Positions 10,973 through 21,615 of a stretch of 64,000 nt of DNA are shown here, piece by piece. Made by a program: the position numbers and the translations under genes. The notes under the pieces were generated by a model. It was not told where the DNA came from. It worked only from the letters and a program-made list of their open reading frames with translations, and searched no databases. Every line of letters begins with the position of its first letter. Within the stretch, counting starts at the first letter, position 1. Source of the DNA: Megaustenia siamemsis (lineage: Eukaryota; Mollusca; Gastropoda; Stylommatophora; Ariophantidae); contig JAVIAB010000092.1 of the NCBI GenBank assembly GCA_032433765.1, forward strand, positions 101,445,564-101,509,563. Direction: 5' to 3'.

Positions 10973-12042
10973 CTTTGTATATTTCGTAGCACTGATCGCA
11001 GCATAATTCCCCTGTAATTTGTACACTCCTGCAAATTTACTTTTCTTTTTGTATTTTAATCACATATCCTTCTTTCCAGACTTCACATATTTCCTCCCTT
11101 TCCCATATTTGATCTATTAGATTATGTAACATTTATGTAGAGGTGTTAACACCTGCTTTGATGGTTTCTGAAGGAATTTCATTTGGCCCTTTGGCTTTAC
11201 AAATTTTTCATAACTTGGTGATTTTCATTATTTCTTCCTTTCTTGGCTTTCCACAGTTAACGTGCAACTCTTCACCAACTGGTAGTATATTTGGAGGTCT
11301 GTATATTGGGTCCCAGCAGGAATCCGCTCCCGCATTGAGATAAGTTGCTTGCACAGAGACAAATGGCGAGATTTGATAAAAGATCTTTACAAGGATTGAA
11401 AACTGCTAGAATAAAAAAACATTAGATAAGAGAAAGAGTATCTGGGTCTATGCCGTATCGGCTGGCTACGGCTCAGAAGGTCAATAGATAGATAGACAGA
11501 CAGATAATGGGTCCGGTCTGTTCAAGAGGTCTTCAAAGTGCTCTTTCTATCTCTTCATTTGTTCCCTTATATTGCTAAGCAGATTTAATTTCTAATCTTT
11601 AATAAAGGCATTGCTGCGTTTGCATGTTCCATTTAATGTTTTTGTGATGTTGTACAGTTCTTACATATTTTCTTTATTTGCCACATCCCTTGCCTCTTTA
11701 ACTAGTTTATCTATATGTTTTCTCGTATGCATTTTAATGCTTCTTTCTTTACCTCCGTGTAAGTTCCCTGTGCCTTGGCTCTAGTACATCTCGTTTTGCT
11801 TTTATTTATGTCTAATTTTGTTCTTTCTTTAATTTTCTCCAGGGTCTCTGCTGTCACCCGTACATTATTCTGGCCTTCTCTTTTCCGAAAGGTTTCTTCA
11901 CATGTCTCCTTCACCTGTTTCCAACGATCTTCTATATTTATTAAATTTTCTAGTTGTTGGAGGACTTGGTATTTGTTCATTAATGTAACTGTAAATTTAT
12001 CTTCACTTCCTCGCTCTTTAAGAAACCCCATGTTGATCTGCT
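10973..12042 (-). pseudogene. Broken copy of the RTE-like LINE, interrupted by another LINE tail
   Basis: The minus strand is homologous to the middle of the LINE at 21629-24480. A 107-codon frame at 12031-11711 carries KYQVLQQLEN and TAETL-KIKER as in the intact copy, and 10985-11300 matches the start of its reverse transcriptase. The part that should follow towards the 3' end is absent: the copy stops at the SINE pair. A foreign block (11310-11505) sits inside it. Stop codons and indels are frequent. Confidence 0.8.
11306..11513 (+). mobile_element. LINE 3' end with (TAGA)n tail, inserted in the RTE-like LINE
   Basis: About 200 bp on the plus strand. It begins in coding sequence reading RDKWRDLIKDLYKD then stop (about 11355-11400). 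About 100 bp of 3' untranslated sequence follows, then gatagatagacagacagata. A tgggtcc repeat on both sides (about 11307-11315 and 11507-11513) is the likely target duplication. The same end recurs at 55187-55382, reading RDRWRDLIKYL then stop. Its final 50 bp resemble the tails at 7930-7979 and 47279-47330. Confidence 0.7.
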
Positions 12043-12382
12043 AGTAATTATTCGGAATGTATTTCTTGTTCTGTGAAGACGGATATAAGAACCACCAATA
12101 ATGTTTAAATCATTCATACAAATGCTGCTTCGATCTTGCTAAAAAAAAGTAGTCTTTGGAAAGAGAGTCACATTTTTCCAACGCTCATAGGGACTACTAT
12201 CAGCTAGCACTTGAAATGATGACTGTCCAAGACTTGAGCATACATTCTTTCTTTCTTTCTTTCTTACTCTTATGTCCTTTTATGTATATTTGTATGTTCT
12301 GTACGAAATGTTACATCTATCAAATTTAAGAAAAGGACTACTCTTTTGTACGAATGAGTAAATTTAAATCAAACGCAGTTTT
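12043..12382. other. No supported gene
   Basis: AT-rich sequence with a (ttct)n run at about 12247-12265. Nothing else is recognisable. Confidence 0.45.
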
Positions 12383-13161
12383 ATGTACACCAGTGGCGTA
12401 TACTGGTTTTGGAGTCTGAGCATTTTATTCAGTAGGCTAACATGAAGTAATATTTGCTAATGACATCAATACATTTTAAATTACTTACTTATTTATATGT
12501 AAACTCTATCCGTCTTGTTTGGGACGAAAATTTCTTGATGACTTTGTCATTGAAAGTACTGTTGGCTTGGTTTCTAAGTTTCTGAAGGAATGATTTCTCA
12601 ATGGACATTATTTCCAAACTAGAAAAGCGTTCTTGTGTCTGAGTTGAGCGACAATAAGATTTGATTCTCTTGAGATAACGTAGTTATACGCATAACGTAG
12701 TTATAAATAGGTTAGGAAGTTCCGGTAATAAGACATAGTTTTACTTTCACTTTGTGACACTTCTGATCGACTAGAGCAAAAATTAACACATAAAACCGCA
12801 TTTTGTATAAGTAGCTCTCGCCTGTATAATTTTGACGGGAATTTTTTAATGTCAAGGTCATTATTTCGAAGTCGGAGAGAAGAGAAATATACCGCTGCCG
12901 ATTAGCGGTTTCTTGTACTATTTTTTTTTTAGTAGTTTAGGCTTCATTCACATACGTTATAGTGGCCATAGGAAAACCTTGCTTTAATAAATGCAAATCA
13001 AAGGAAATAAATCATATTGGCCAACGAAATGTATAATAGAATATTCGAAAATTTGTAATATAATTATGAAAAAAATATAATAAATTATCATTCCTTTGTG
13101 TATTTTGTTAATATGTTTAGGCTACCGACGGTAGCCTAGAGAGTACGCCACTGATGTACAC
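12383..13161. mobile_element. Non-autonomous hAT element with 8-bp target duplication
   Basis: The element (12391-13153, 763 bp) has terminal inverted repeats starting cagtggcgta at the left and, read inward on the minus strand, at the right. The exact 8-bp duplication atgtacac flanks it at 12383-12390 and 13154-13161. An 8-bp duplication with a CAGTGGCG-type end is diagnostic of the hAT superfamily. A further palindrome (gctaccgacggtagc) lies just inside the right end. Only a transposase fragment remains inside, so it could move only with help from another hAT transposase. Confidence 0.92.
12489..12680 (-). pseudogene. hAT transposase C-terminal fragment
   Basis: Inside the hAT element the minus strand reads YLKRIKSYCRSTQTQERF, then a segment with SLEIMSIEKSF and DKVIKKFSS, and a stop at 12489-12491. 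This matches the end of the hAT dimerisation region, where the typical form is LK-IKSYLRSTM-QERLSGLALLSIE and then a DKVID-FA-like string. Upstream, an internal duplication (ataacgtagttatacgcataacg) and stops destroy the frame. The catalytic residues are not present. It shows that the parent of this element was an autonomous hAT. Confidence 0.75.
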
Positions 13162-13182
13162 TGATATTTCACCTTAATGAAA

Positions 13183-13935
13183 CTGCAATTTTTTTTACGA
13201 AGGGAGATAACTGTTTTGAAAAGTTCGAACAATATACATGCTTACCTATCTTACCAGTACAACCAAATCTGTATCTAATATCTAGTGTATGTTTCCACTC
13301 TACACGAGTTTACGGGAGCTCTATTATCTGATCCGATACTACGAACATACAATACAAATATAAACTGGTGGCGGTTCTAGTTTACAGTTATAATATGTGT
13401 ATCTCAGGACTCTCAAGATAAAAATAAATGTTAGGACTTTTAGAGTCCCGCCGAAATGCAAAATTTATAATTGTAAACTAGACCCGCCACAAATTTATAT
13501 TCTTATGTTATGTTTGTTGTATGTGATCGGATATTATTTCCAATAACTCTTATAGAGAGGAAAACGCACATTAGATACAGATTATAAAGAACTGGAAAGA
13601 TAGGTAAATAAGTAAAGTACCTCCGTCACGCCAAGTGGCGTATAGGGAATATGGTGTTAATGACCATAAATTTTAGACCTTCGGCACATGATTTTTGGGG
13701 TAATGTGGTCGGTGTTATGACCGTACCGCTTTACTTTCCCATAAAAAAATCCGGTACCCATTAAAGGCTGGGTGAACTGGAGGCCGTCGGTTGGGATCGA
13801 ACCCTACCTCTTGTCCTTTGTAGTCCAGTTCACTAACCACTGAACTATCGCGGCTTACCTCGCAAGATAGATAAGCATGTATATTGCTTGAGCTCTTTTT
13901 TATATAGTTGTCTCCCTTAAAAAAAAAAGCACTGT
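13183..13935. mobile_element. Long-palindrome MITE split by a SINE
   Basis: The two halves are inverted copies of each other. The left end aagggagataact (13200-13212) pairs with agttgtctccctt (13906-13918), and further arm segments match inward (for example atacatgctta and aatctgtatctaat) to a centre near 13425. A SINE occupies 13604-13863 in the right arm. Without it the element is about 490 bp and could fold into one long hairpin. It has no coding capacity. Target duplication could not be settled because the ends lie in T and A runs. Confidence 0.82.
13597..13870 (-). mobile_element. tRNA-derived SINE inside the palindromic MITE
   Basis: A standard minus-strand copy (13604-13863). The 7-bp string aagatag at 13597-13603 and 13864-13870 is the probable target duplication, and the MITE arm resumes directly after it. 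The SINE is therefore younger than the MITE. Confidence 0.85.
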
Positions 13936-13964
13936 ACCACACACACACACACGCACTCACTCGT
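13936..13964. repeat. (CA)n microsatellite
   Basis: A short run of ca dinucleotides drifting into cgca and ctca. Confidence 0.8.
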
Positions 13965-14139
13965 GTGCGCACACTGACCACACATATATATTTGCACACA
14001 TCCTCTATATCCTCTCTTGTTTGAGATTAATTTTACAAAGTGTAATTTAAGATTAACGTCTATGCGTAGTCTCAGCGTAGGAGGAAATTAAAATTGTTTA
14101 GAAAGTACTGATTGTAAGGATTGTACTGAAAGTGGTGAT

Positions 14140-14585
14140 TGTATGAGTTCAATAGTAGACAAAAAAGGAATTGAAGTCAACGGTCACAACATAAATAATT
14201 TGCGATATGCGGATGACACAGTCTTAATAGCAGAGACAGAGAATGAACTACAAGAAATAATAGACATAATAGTAAATGAAAGCAACAAGAAAGGTCTCAG
14301 TCTGAATAGTAAGAAAACAAAAGTAATGGTTTTAAAAAAAACATCAAAAAGAAGCAATCAACATTTTTCGGGCACATCATGAGAAGATGAAAGTTGGAAT
14401 ATTTGGTTACAACTGGCAAAATAATAGGAAAGAGAGATCGCGGATGACAAAGAGAGAAAATACTGGATAGCTTGGTGTCATGGCATGGAAAACAGTCAAC
14501 AACAGAACTGATACGATGCACTGTAGATAGAAGATTATGGAGAGACATGATCGTCTACGTCAACCGGTATGGTACATGATGATGA
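14140..14585 (+). pseudogene. LINE fragment with reverse-transcriptase YADD box, internally deleted
   Basis: A 79-codon frame (14143-14382) carries NINNLRYADDTVLIAE, the catalytic box of a LINE reverse transcriptase, and SLNSKKTKVMV. It then jumps, in a changed frame, to the C-terminal region of the same LINE family (NQHFSGTS-like, then LVTTGK, SWHGKQSTTELIRC), ending near 14580 in an atgatgatgagg tail. Compared with the copy at 49738-50165, several hundred bases are missing between the two parts. Confidence 0.8.
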
Positions 14586-14639
14586 GGATCTTTGAAATGC
14601 AACACAAACGAGATGCAAAAGCCATATACAAACAAATTT

Positions 14640-15775
14640 AAGAATTAACAGGAAGAAAAACGCAATCAAATACTGGACGTGTAAGATCAAAAATATAAAT
14701 AATCTAAGGTATGATGATGATACGGGAGCCACGATAGCTCAGTGGTTGGTGAACTGGACTACAAAGGACAAGGGGTAGGGTTCGATCCCAACCGACGGCT
14801 TTCGGGTTCACCCAGCCTTTAATGGGTATCGGATTTTTTTCTGGGAAAGTGAAGCGACACGGGCGTAATACCGACCACATTACCCCAAAAATCATGTGCC
14901 GAAGGTCTATAAAATGTATGGTCACTAACACCATATTCCCTATACGCCACTTGGCGTGACGGGGGTACTTTACTTTTTTTATGCTGATGATACAGTTCTT
15001 AATCGCTAAGAGTGAAAATGAGTTACAAGAAATGTTAAAACAAACATTATAGTGAAAGAAAGCAAAAAAAAAAATGGAGTTAGCCTTAATAGCAAAAAGA
15101 TAGAAATAATGGTAACAGCAAAGAAAAAGACATCACATCAGTGCAAAATATAGACAAGCGTAAACATTTTAAATAAGGTAAATGAATTTAAATATCTGGG
15201 AACATTGTTAACCTCCGATGGTTGATGTACAACAGAGGTGAGATGCAGAATGGCTCCAGTCAAAAGCAACTTTCCAAAAAATGAGGAAGATACTAAGCAA
15301 TCCCTTTTTGACAATAAAAATAAGTAAAAGAGTTCTTAAATGTTATGTAGAACCAGACTTAACACATATATGTGAATCATGGACAATAGGACAGCCGACA
15401 AGCAAATCATTGGAGGCTGTTGAAATGTGGTTTTTACAGAAGAATGTTGAGAATACCATGGACAACTAAGAGGAGTCATGAAAACGTTCTGAAAGAGGCC
15501 AAAGCAAAAAGAGAGCTAATTTACAATATTAGGAAGAAATAATCATCATTCTTTGACCGTGTAATGAGAAGGGAACAGCTGAAATAGATTGTGACAAGTG
15601 GGAAAATTGAGGAGCAAAGAGTTAGAGGGAAGGAAAGAGAAAAGATACCAGACATTTTAAGAGAATGGCTTGGCAGAAGGTCAACGACGAAAATGATAAA
15701 TAACTGTAGAGATCGAAAGTCGTGGAGACATGATCATCTACGCCAGCAGGCATGGTACTTGATGATGATGAATAT
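14640..15775 (+). pseudogene. LINE fragment split by a SINE at its catalytic motif
   Basis: Sequence before the SINE ends in INNLRY and the SINE's right-hand flank resumes with YADDTVL-like codons (from 14980). It continues through SLNSKKIEIMV, NEFKYLGTLLTSDG, a 62-codon frame at 15281-15469 (VEPDLTHICESWTI) and a C-terminal region ending near 15770 in gatgatgatgaat. Frameshifts and stops are frequent. It is the same family as 14140-14585, 31859-32391 and 49738-50165. Confidence 0.82.
14710..14993 (+). mobile_element. tRNA-derived SINE inserted at the YADD codons of a LINE
   Basis: The SINE (14724-14979) is flanked by tatgatgatgatac (14710-14723) and tatgctgatgatac (14980-14993), a 14-bp duplication with one difference. 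The duplicated bases are the codons of the reverse-transcriptase Tyr-Ala-Asp-Asp box. Head, B box, core and (TTTAC)-type tail are all present. Confidence 0.93.
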
Positions 15776-16459
15776 ATGTTCATGTTTCACTTTGTTTCCC
15801 TGGAGTTTCTCTTAGTAATAAATGTTTCTGTATTAGTGACTACTCGAACTTTGTCAGCCGGAATGCATTCCGGTAAACTTGTAGTACTTAAACAGCACCG
15901 ACCTATCAATTACAAATGTTTACATGTGATTGAAAAATATAATTCCTGCAAGTTTACATTCTTATGTTAGCGTTGTTGATATTGATCATACAAATGTACA
16001 CCGAAGCTTTAACAGATATCACGATCTTCTCGTTTTATACGTTGATATCGTAGAGTACATGGAAACTTGTATTCTGGATTTTAAAAAAAAACGCCTCGAC
16101 TATTGCGATCTTCTGTCACTACTTTGATGGTCTGCGGGGCAAAGTTGGAGAAAAAAAGAAGAAACGTAAGGATTATCATGGAAATAGCAAGATGGAGAGG
16201 TTGTGCTATTGTTCTAGGAGGGATTCTGTAAGAGCTGATAATCAACCACTGATTGCTTTGTGATATGTGTCATTGAGTCAATGTTGATCTAATATTGCAA
16301 GGTAAAGTGAACCATTAGCTTGTATCCAGGAAGGTGATGAACGATATGAAGAAAGAGATAAAGGAGAAGAAAAAAGAGAACATATGAATATAAAAGCAAG
16401 GAACGTAAAACCTCTTTCTTAGTGGTGATCATCCGGCGACCATCAATAGAGAGAAGTCT
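15776..16459. other. No supported gene
   Basis: AT-rich DNA with purine-rich patches at 16140-16200 and 16330-16400. I see no exon with good splice signals and no repeat family. Confidence 0.4.
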
Positions 16460-16570
16460 TCAGCGTCATGTGTCTTTAAAATGATCTTAAGTGGGCTTAG
16501 ATGCGTTGCATTGTAGTTTGTTGCTGGGCTGTGGTGGTTGCACCTTTAAGCCCAACAAATCAAACGTGCG
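16460..16570 (+). repeat. Dispersed repeat D, copy 2
   Basis: Matches 1428-1545: a cttaagtggg-like block, tgcgttgcattgtagtttg, and a gcccaacaaatc end. Confidence 0.55.
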
Positions 16571-16619
16571 CCACGTGCCTAAAGGGGCTTAAACACGATG
16601 AGAGGAGAAGAAGAGAATA

Positions 16620-16800
16620 TAGCAAGTGTCTCCTGCCACGCAAGTCGTAAGAGACGACTAAGGAGTTTTGGGGGACCATGTATTTGCAGGTGTTAGGGAG
16701 TTTATGTATCGGAGCTGAAGCCATCGTCATATATTCCACTAATGTGTGACGGACATGCAGAACGTGCTGAGGAGGGGATCTGTTGTGCAATGAATATTAT
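16620..16800 (+). repeat. SINE-like core with palindrome agtcgtaagagacgact
   Basis: The palindromic core at about 16645-16662 (agtcgtaagagacgactaag) recurs at 47461-47483 inside a complete SINE. The sequence around it does not match that SINE further, so this is a fragment or a different subfamily. I recall similar cgtaagaggcgactaa cores in invertebrate SINEs, but could not verify it here. Confidence 0.45.
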
Positions 16801-16945
16801 CTTTCGATTGAACTAAACATCAAACGTAACACAATAATATAAAATAAGAATATCTTGTCGAATCTTCCAGACTGCATAATAAAGAAAAGACGATAACTCG
16901 AGGAGTTTCCAATACGGAGAGAGATGTAAACGTAGAGCTAATCGC

Positions 16946-17231
16946 AAAAGCCCTAAATAAAAAAAAAAGGTAAAGAGCCCCCGTCACGCCAAGTGCCGTA
17001 TAGGGAATATGGTTTTAGTGACCATAAATTTTACAGACCTTCGGCACATGATTTTTGAGGTAATTTGGTCGGTATTACGCCCGTGCCGCTTTACTTTCCC
17101 ATAAAAAAATCCGGTACCCATTTAAGGCTTGGTGAACCAGGAAGCCGTCGTTTGGGATCGAACCCTATCTCTTGTCCTTTGTAGTCCCGTTCATTAACCA
17201 CTGAGCTATTGCGGCTCCCTAAAAGCCCTAA
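16946..17231 (-). mobile_element. tRNA-derived SINE
   Basis: A standard copy (16957-17220) flanked by the exact 11-bp duplication aaaagccctaa at 16946-16956 and 17221-17231. The B-box region is intact on the minus strand. Confidence 0.93.
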
Positions 17232-17948
17232 GAGACGATAGTAATTTATTGATGAAATATAAATGAGAAGTAAAAATCGTAAACATAAATTAAAATATAC
17301 AATTAAAAGTGTTTGCATGTATACATTTGAGAAAGGGGTGAGAAAGAAGAGTGGAGGAGTAAGAGAAATATGTGCTCTTACATAACATTCCCTTACATTG
17401 GTAAATAGCAGTGGTGTCTCTGTGGTTACACAAGAATAGGGATTTATCTCTGGCTTAAGTTACAGCGCACACAAACACGTCCACAAGCCACCATTAATGG
17501 GAAAACCTCAACGTCATTGCCACATTTTACACAAGGAAATCGAATGTTTGACAAGTGAATGACTTATCTGTTTGTACACGTATTTTAGCTTCTTTGTTAC
17601 GGTTTTATAGATAGTACTTTGTACCAAAAAAAATTTGAATAAAAACGTTGAGCCTGCGTGTACTTTGTTTCACGAATAATTGGGAAAGGCTGAGCTTGAA
17701 TAAACTATTTGCCAGGCTTTGCAAGCAAACCATAGACTGGCTCAAATTACATGGTACGAAGGTCTTAACGGTTTCATTGTGTCTGTCACGGCAAAGAATG
17801 GCCAGGTCGTTTTGATCGATCAATAGTCTAAACGACAAGATGTAGGTCGCTGAAAGGTAATAACGGGGAAAATAAAGAAGGAACGGCATTTCTTTATATA
17901 GAAATTATTCATGAGCTTTAATCAACTTAACATATTTTCTCTCTCTCT

Positions 17949-17998
<50 letters not shown>

Positions 17999-18600
17999 GC
18001 GTGACAATCTGTTTACTTATTCGAATCTGATACTAAGGCCACTCATTCAAGCTGCGATGTCAAAGACTACAAAAATAAAACTCTAGTGCTTTATCTGATA
18101 TGTTTTTAAAAACAACAGGAGATACATATTTAATTCAAGAAACATAGACGCCATCTAAGGTCTTCCATAGGTAATCAGTGTAGCCTGGATGTATTTTATT
18201 GGAATATTCCACAGTTTATTCTTGTTATATTTCCACGACCGAAATATGCATGTACCGATTTACAACTGGAATATCATGAGCCATATAACACAAAATGCGT
18301 ACGTTCAGTTGCAGAAAGACTGGGACGTTACCAGAGTTGCTCTTTAAAAGTTGATTCGTGCGGGGTGTGGAATGTCAAATCTTATCCAGCACTATAACAG
18401 TTTTCCTTTTATCATTCCTTGCTATACCTCAAATTGTCTGTGAAACGATCAAAATAGCAGTGCATATATTAGCAGTAACATAGGAGAAATACCAAGGGCG
18501 CACAACATCCTTCACACAAGTTATACCTGCCAGTGCAAGAAGTTTGTTTGCTGAGTTGAGCCAAATCATTTCTGGACCAAATCTTTTTTTTTTCCCTGAT
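17232..18600. other. No supported gene; contains (CT)n microsatellite
   Basis: AT-rich sequence. A pure ct run with a short c tract lies at 17937-17994. I found no exon or mobile-element relic. Confidence 0.45.
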
Positions 18601-18865
18601 TGCAAAGCGATTTATCTAGCACTTGGCGCTTCTCCAATTCCACTGAGCAATTGTTTTGAAATTATTCTCTAACCTTTGCATTATTAGCTCTGTAGCTTCA
18701 TCAGCCATGAGTTTGGGCAATCAGCTGAGGATATTTCGTTATTTTCTCGTCCTCAGCTTTAGAGACAGTATATAATCCATCAGAGTTGTTTGTTTTCATC
18801 TCAAAGTGATATTTAATAATAATCTTAACAAGTTTGTAGCATTTATTGATGACGATGTCCTGAGC
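18600..18865 (-). pseudogene. Possible decayed coding fragment, unknown
   Basis: The minus strand reads as KAEDEKITKYPQLIAQ (about 18770-18720), and after a one-base shift as MADEATELIMQRLENNFK (about 18710-18650), before stopping. The composition looks protein-like and a single indel joins the two parts. I do not recognise the family, and chance cannot be excluded. Confidence 0.3.
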
Positions 18866-19527
18866 CTAGTATACTTCACCCACTATCCAAGCTTCCAGTT
18901 TATATAAGCGGTTTCAATGTGTGACACCACAAAGAAAACATAACAATTTATTTAAGCTAAAATTCATATTTGTGTACAAATAATAGTTTACTAGTTAATG
19001 CACGTAACAAAATGACTAAGAATTTGCAAATCTGAAAGTTTGGGGTAGGGGCCTCAGTATTCAATTTTTAACCACATAATTTTTGTGGGTTTTTGATTTG
19101 AAGACACAGATTCTTCTAAAAAGCACTTTCAATGTAAAATAGATTAAGGGTGTGTACTAGACAAAATGTAGCAAATAAACTAAAGTATCAATAGCAAACA
19201 CCTGTGTCAAACATTCTCTATTCAGTTTTGAAAACGCAAATTTATAATCTCTTCTCAGTTCGTACACCATAAAAACACATTCTCTTATCACTTTGTGTTT
19301 GTCTATGTCACAACTACGACTCTGATAACAATCAACTGATATGTGAAGAAAGGCACACTATCAGTTCCGGTCACACTCTTCGTGTTCCTGTAATTTGTTA
19401 AATACACAACCTGACACTTTCCATTGACAGCAGCGGCGAACGTTGATGTTTAGTTTTCATTAAAACGCATGCTGTAATCGAAAAGGAGTAAATCATTCGG
19501 TGAGGTAATCGCTAACTAATTGTGACT
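18866..19527. other. No supported gene
   Basis: AT-rich sequence without a recognisable feature. Confidence 0.45.
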
Positions 19528-19868
19528 TATAAGTAATGATGCCATCATACTGTCAAGAGGAGAGAAAACTTGCCTTGGTGATGTTATAAGTAATGATGCC
19601 ATCATACTGTCAAGAGAACAGAAAACTTACCTTGGTGATGTTATGAGTAATGATGCCATCATACTGTCAAGAGAACAGAAAACTTGCCTTAGTGATGTTA
19701 TAAGTAATGATGCCATCATACTGTCAAGAGAACAGAAAACTTGCCTTGGTGATGTTATAAGTAATGATGCCATCATACTGTCAAGAGGACAGAAAACTTG
19801 CCTTGGTGATGTTATAAGTAATGATGCCATCATACTGTCAAGAGAACAGAAAACTTGCCTTGGTGATC
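19528..19868 (+). repeat. 57-bp minisatellite, six copies
   Basis: Units beginning agtaatgatgccatcatact start at 19532, 19589, 19646, 19703, 19760 and 19817, exactly 57 bases apart. Because 57 is divisible by three, open frames run through on both strands (80 and 68 codons). They are a by-product of the period and not evidence of a gene. Confidence 0.96.
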
Positions 19869-19899
19869 ATCATATTTATACATAGGACTTCGATAACCA

Positions 19900-20105
19900 T
19901 GAGTCCATGTCACTCCTTCGGATGAAAGACATGGGAGTTAAGATGGGCACAGCCAGAAACGAGAACTCAGTTGGCGTAAAAGGAGACTAATCAACCAACA
20001 CAGAACTGGAGTCGTCAGTCACTGGACACCGCGGGACTTGCTGAGGATCTAAGCACCTATGGACATGCTCGGAGTGCAATGATGATGACTGGCAAATAAC
20101 TAAAT
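19900..20105 (+). pseudogene. LINE 3' fragment of the GHAG-type RNase H family
   Basis: Nearly collinear with 9440-9660: shared blocks include gggagttaagatgggcacag, gaactggagtcgtcagt and a tail of aaataactaaataat. It contains frameshifts and a small deletion near 20045. Only the last part of the family is present, as expected of a 5'-truncated retrocopy. Confidence 0.8.
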
Positions 20106-20454
20106 AATTCATCATATTGATACAGTTAATACGTAGTTTCTCTTTTCTTCTTAACTATTTAGAAGGTGCCACAGTTTATTTTACATATATATATCGTATA
20201 TAAACATTAATCATAAACATGTCGTGAACACATGTGCACATAGATGAGATCAAATTGTTATTTTTGTTAGAGCAAACCAGCTTTACAATTCTAAAAGTCA
20301 CAAAGAACTGAAGTTTGCGTGAATTGTTCTGTTTTCCACGTGGGAAGTACTCTGGTGTCTTTCGCCGTACAGGTAGATATTCTCTGACTTTACATGTACT
20401 TTTATTTTTTTATCTTCCAGAACTGTGACATTTTGGCAAGATTTGACACATCCA
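20106..20454. other. No supported gene
   Basis: AT-rich sequence; nothing recognised. Confidence 0.45.
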
Positions 20455-20750
20455 TTTTGCCCTAGGCAGAGGTGATTCTTTTCGATTTTCGACCGACAAG
20501 GGTTATTACAAGACCGTCAAGGAGATTAACTTGCGCAGAGTACACACTTGATCTTCTGTCATTCGTCGTTATCCGAGAGGACTAAATATCGGATCTCATC
20601 TCCCAGAGATCAATGGAGGGAAAAGCCACGAAGAAACCACAAATTCGAAAAGAAATATTTCCATCACCTGGGTGAGATTTGAACCCGGAAACATGTTGTT
20701 AGATGCCAGTGCGTTATCTCAAGACCCAGATCAGAAAGTAGCAGAGTAGT
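20455..20750 (-). repeat. Possible old tRNA-derived SINE relic
   Basis: The minus strand contains a good B-box string, ccgggttcaaatctcaccc (complement at about 20670-20690), preceded by a head-like acgcactggcatctaac. There is no second copy in the window and no target duplication was found, so the call rests on the B box and the GC-richer composition. Confidence 0.35.
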
Positions 20751-21409
20751 AAGTCAGAATACGAGCTATGTAATTGCTATTGTCAGTGTTTAGGAAAGGA
20801 AAAAAAAACTGTTAATAAAACGCAAGAAAGATAAAGAGCACTTGCCATGCTTTTGGCGGGACAAAAATATTCCTCTGTGAATATTATTTTCCATCACCGT
20901 GTATGGGTGGTATGGTCTGCACTACTACAGGAAGCTATGTTTTCGCTGCGAAAATTCTATGTTAAAACATTTAAAAGATTTTGGAATCTAAAATATAAGT
21001 GAATTATAATTGTACATTTTCTATGACAAGAGAAAGTGAAAAATATTCAGACTTAAGAGGTCATGATATTTTGCTGCGCTCATGCAGAAATGATCATTGA
21101 TATCTATCTTGTAATGCTCTGATAATGACCATGGGCTGAGAGGAGCGGAGTAAAGGAATAGATAGCCGTGTTGCCTGGCATTAAATACAGGTTTTGCTGG
21201 AAACTAATTGCTTTGTTTATTCGTGTTTAGGAGAAAGTTTCAGGATGACAGGTAAAATAAAAATGATATTTTGCGACCATATGAAAGTTTTCTTGTATGC
21301 ACATATTTCATTTGAAATATCGGAAGTTTTCACTCTTTTTTAGAATCATTATCACTATAACTGGATTGTCTCCATTTGCATGCCGATCCCTTTTCTGAAA
21401 ACAGCTGAA
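20751..21409. other. No supported gene
   Basis: AT-rich sequence between the SINE-like relic and repeat A copy 3. Nothing recognised. Confidence 0.45.
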
Positions 21410-21615
21410 GGTTATGGTTATGGTTATGGAAGGCTCCGGTATCACTGCAAACGAATTAAAATCCATAATTGTTCAACCGCCCGTGCCAGTGGAATCATCC
21501 GAATTAATATCTCATGCCCCAAACAAAGAAAGGTAGATGTAGTCCCCATCATAGCAGTCTCAGCACACGCCAAAAGACACAAGGCAAAACCGCACAGAAA
21601 GTGAACACAGCCATC

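Noticed and set aside
19627..19885. Open frames on both strands over the same 250 bp
   Set aside because: The 57-bp period is a multiple of three, so both strands stay open by arithmetic.
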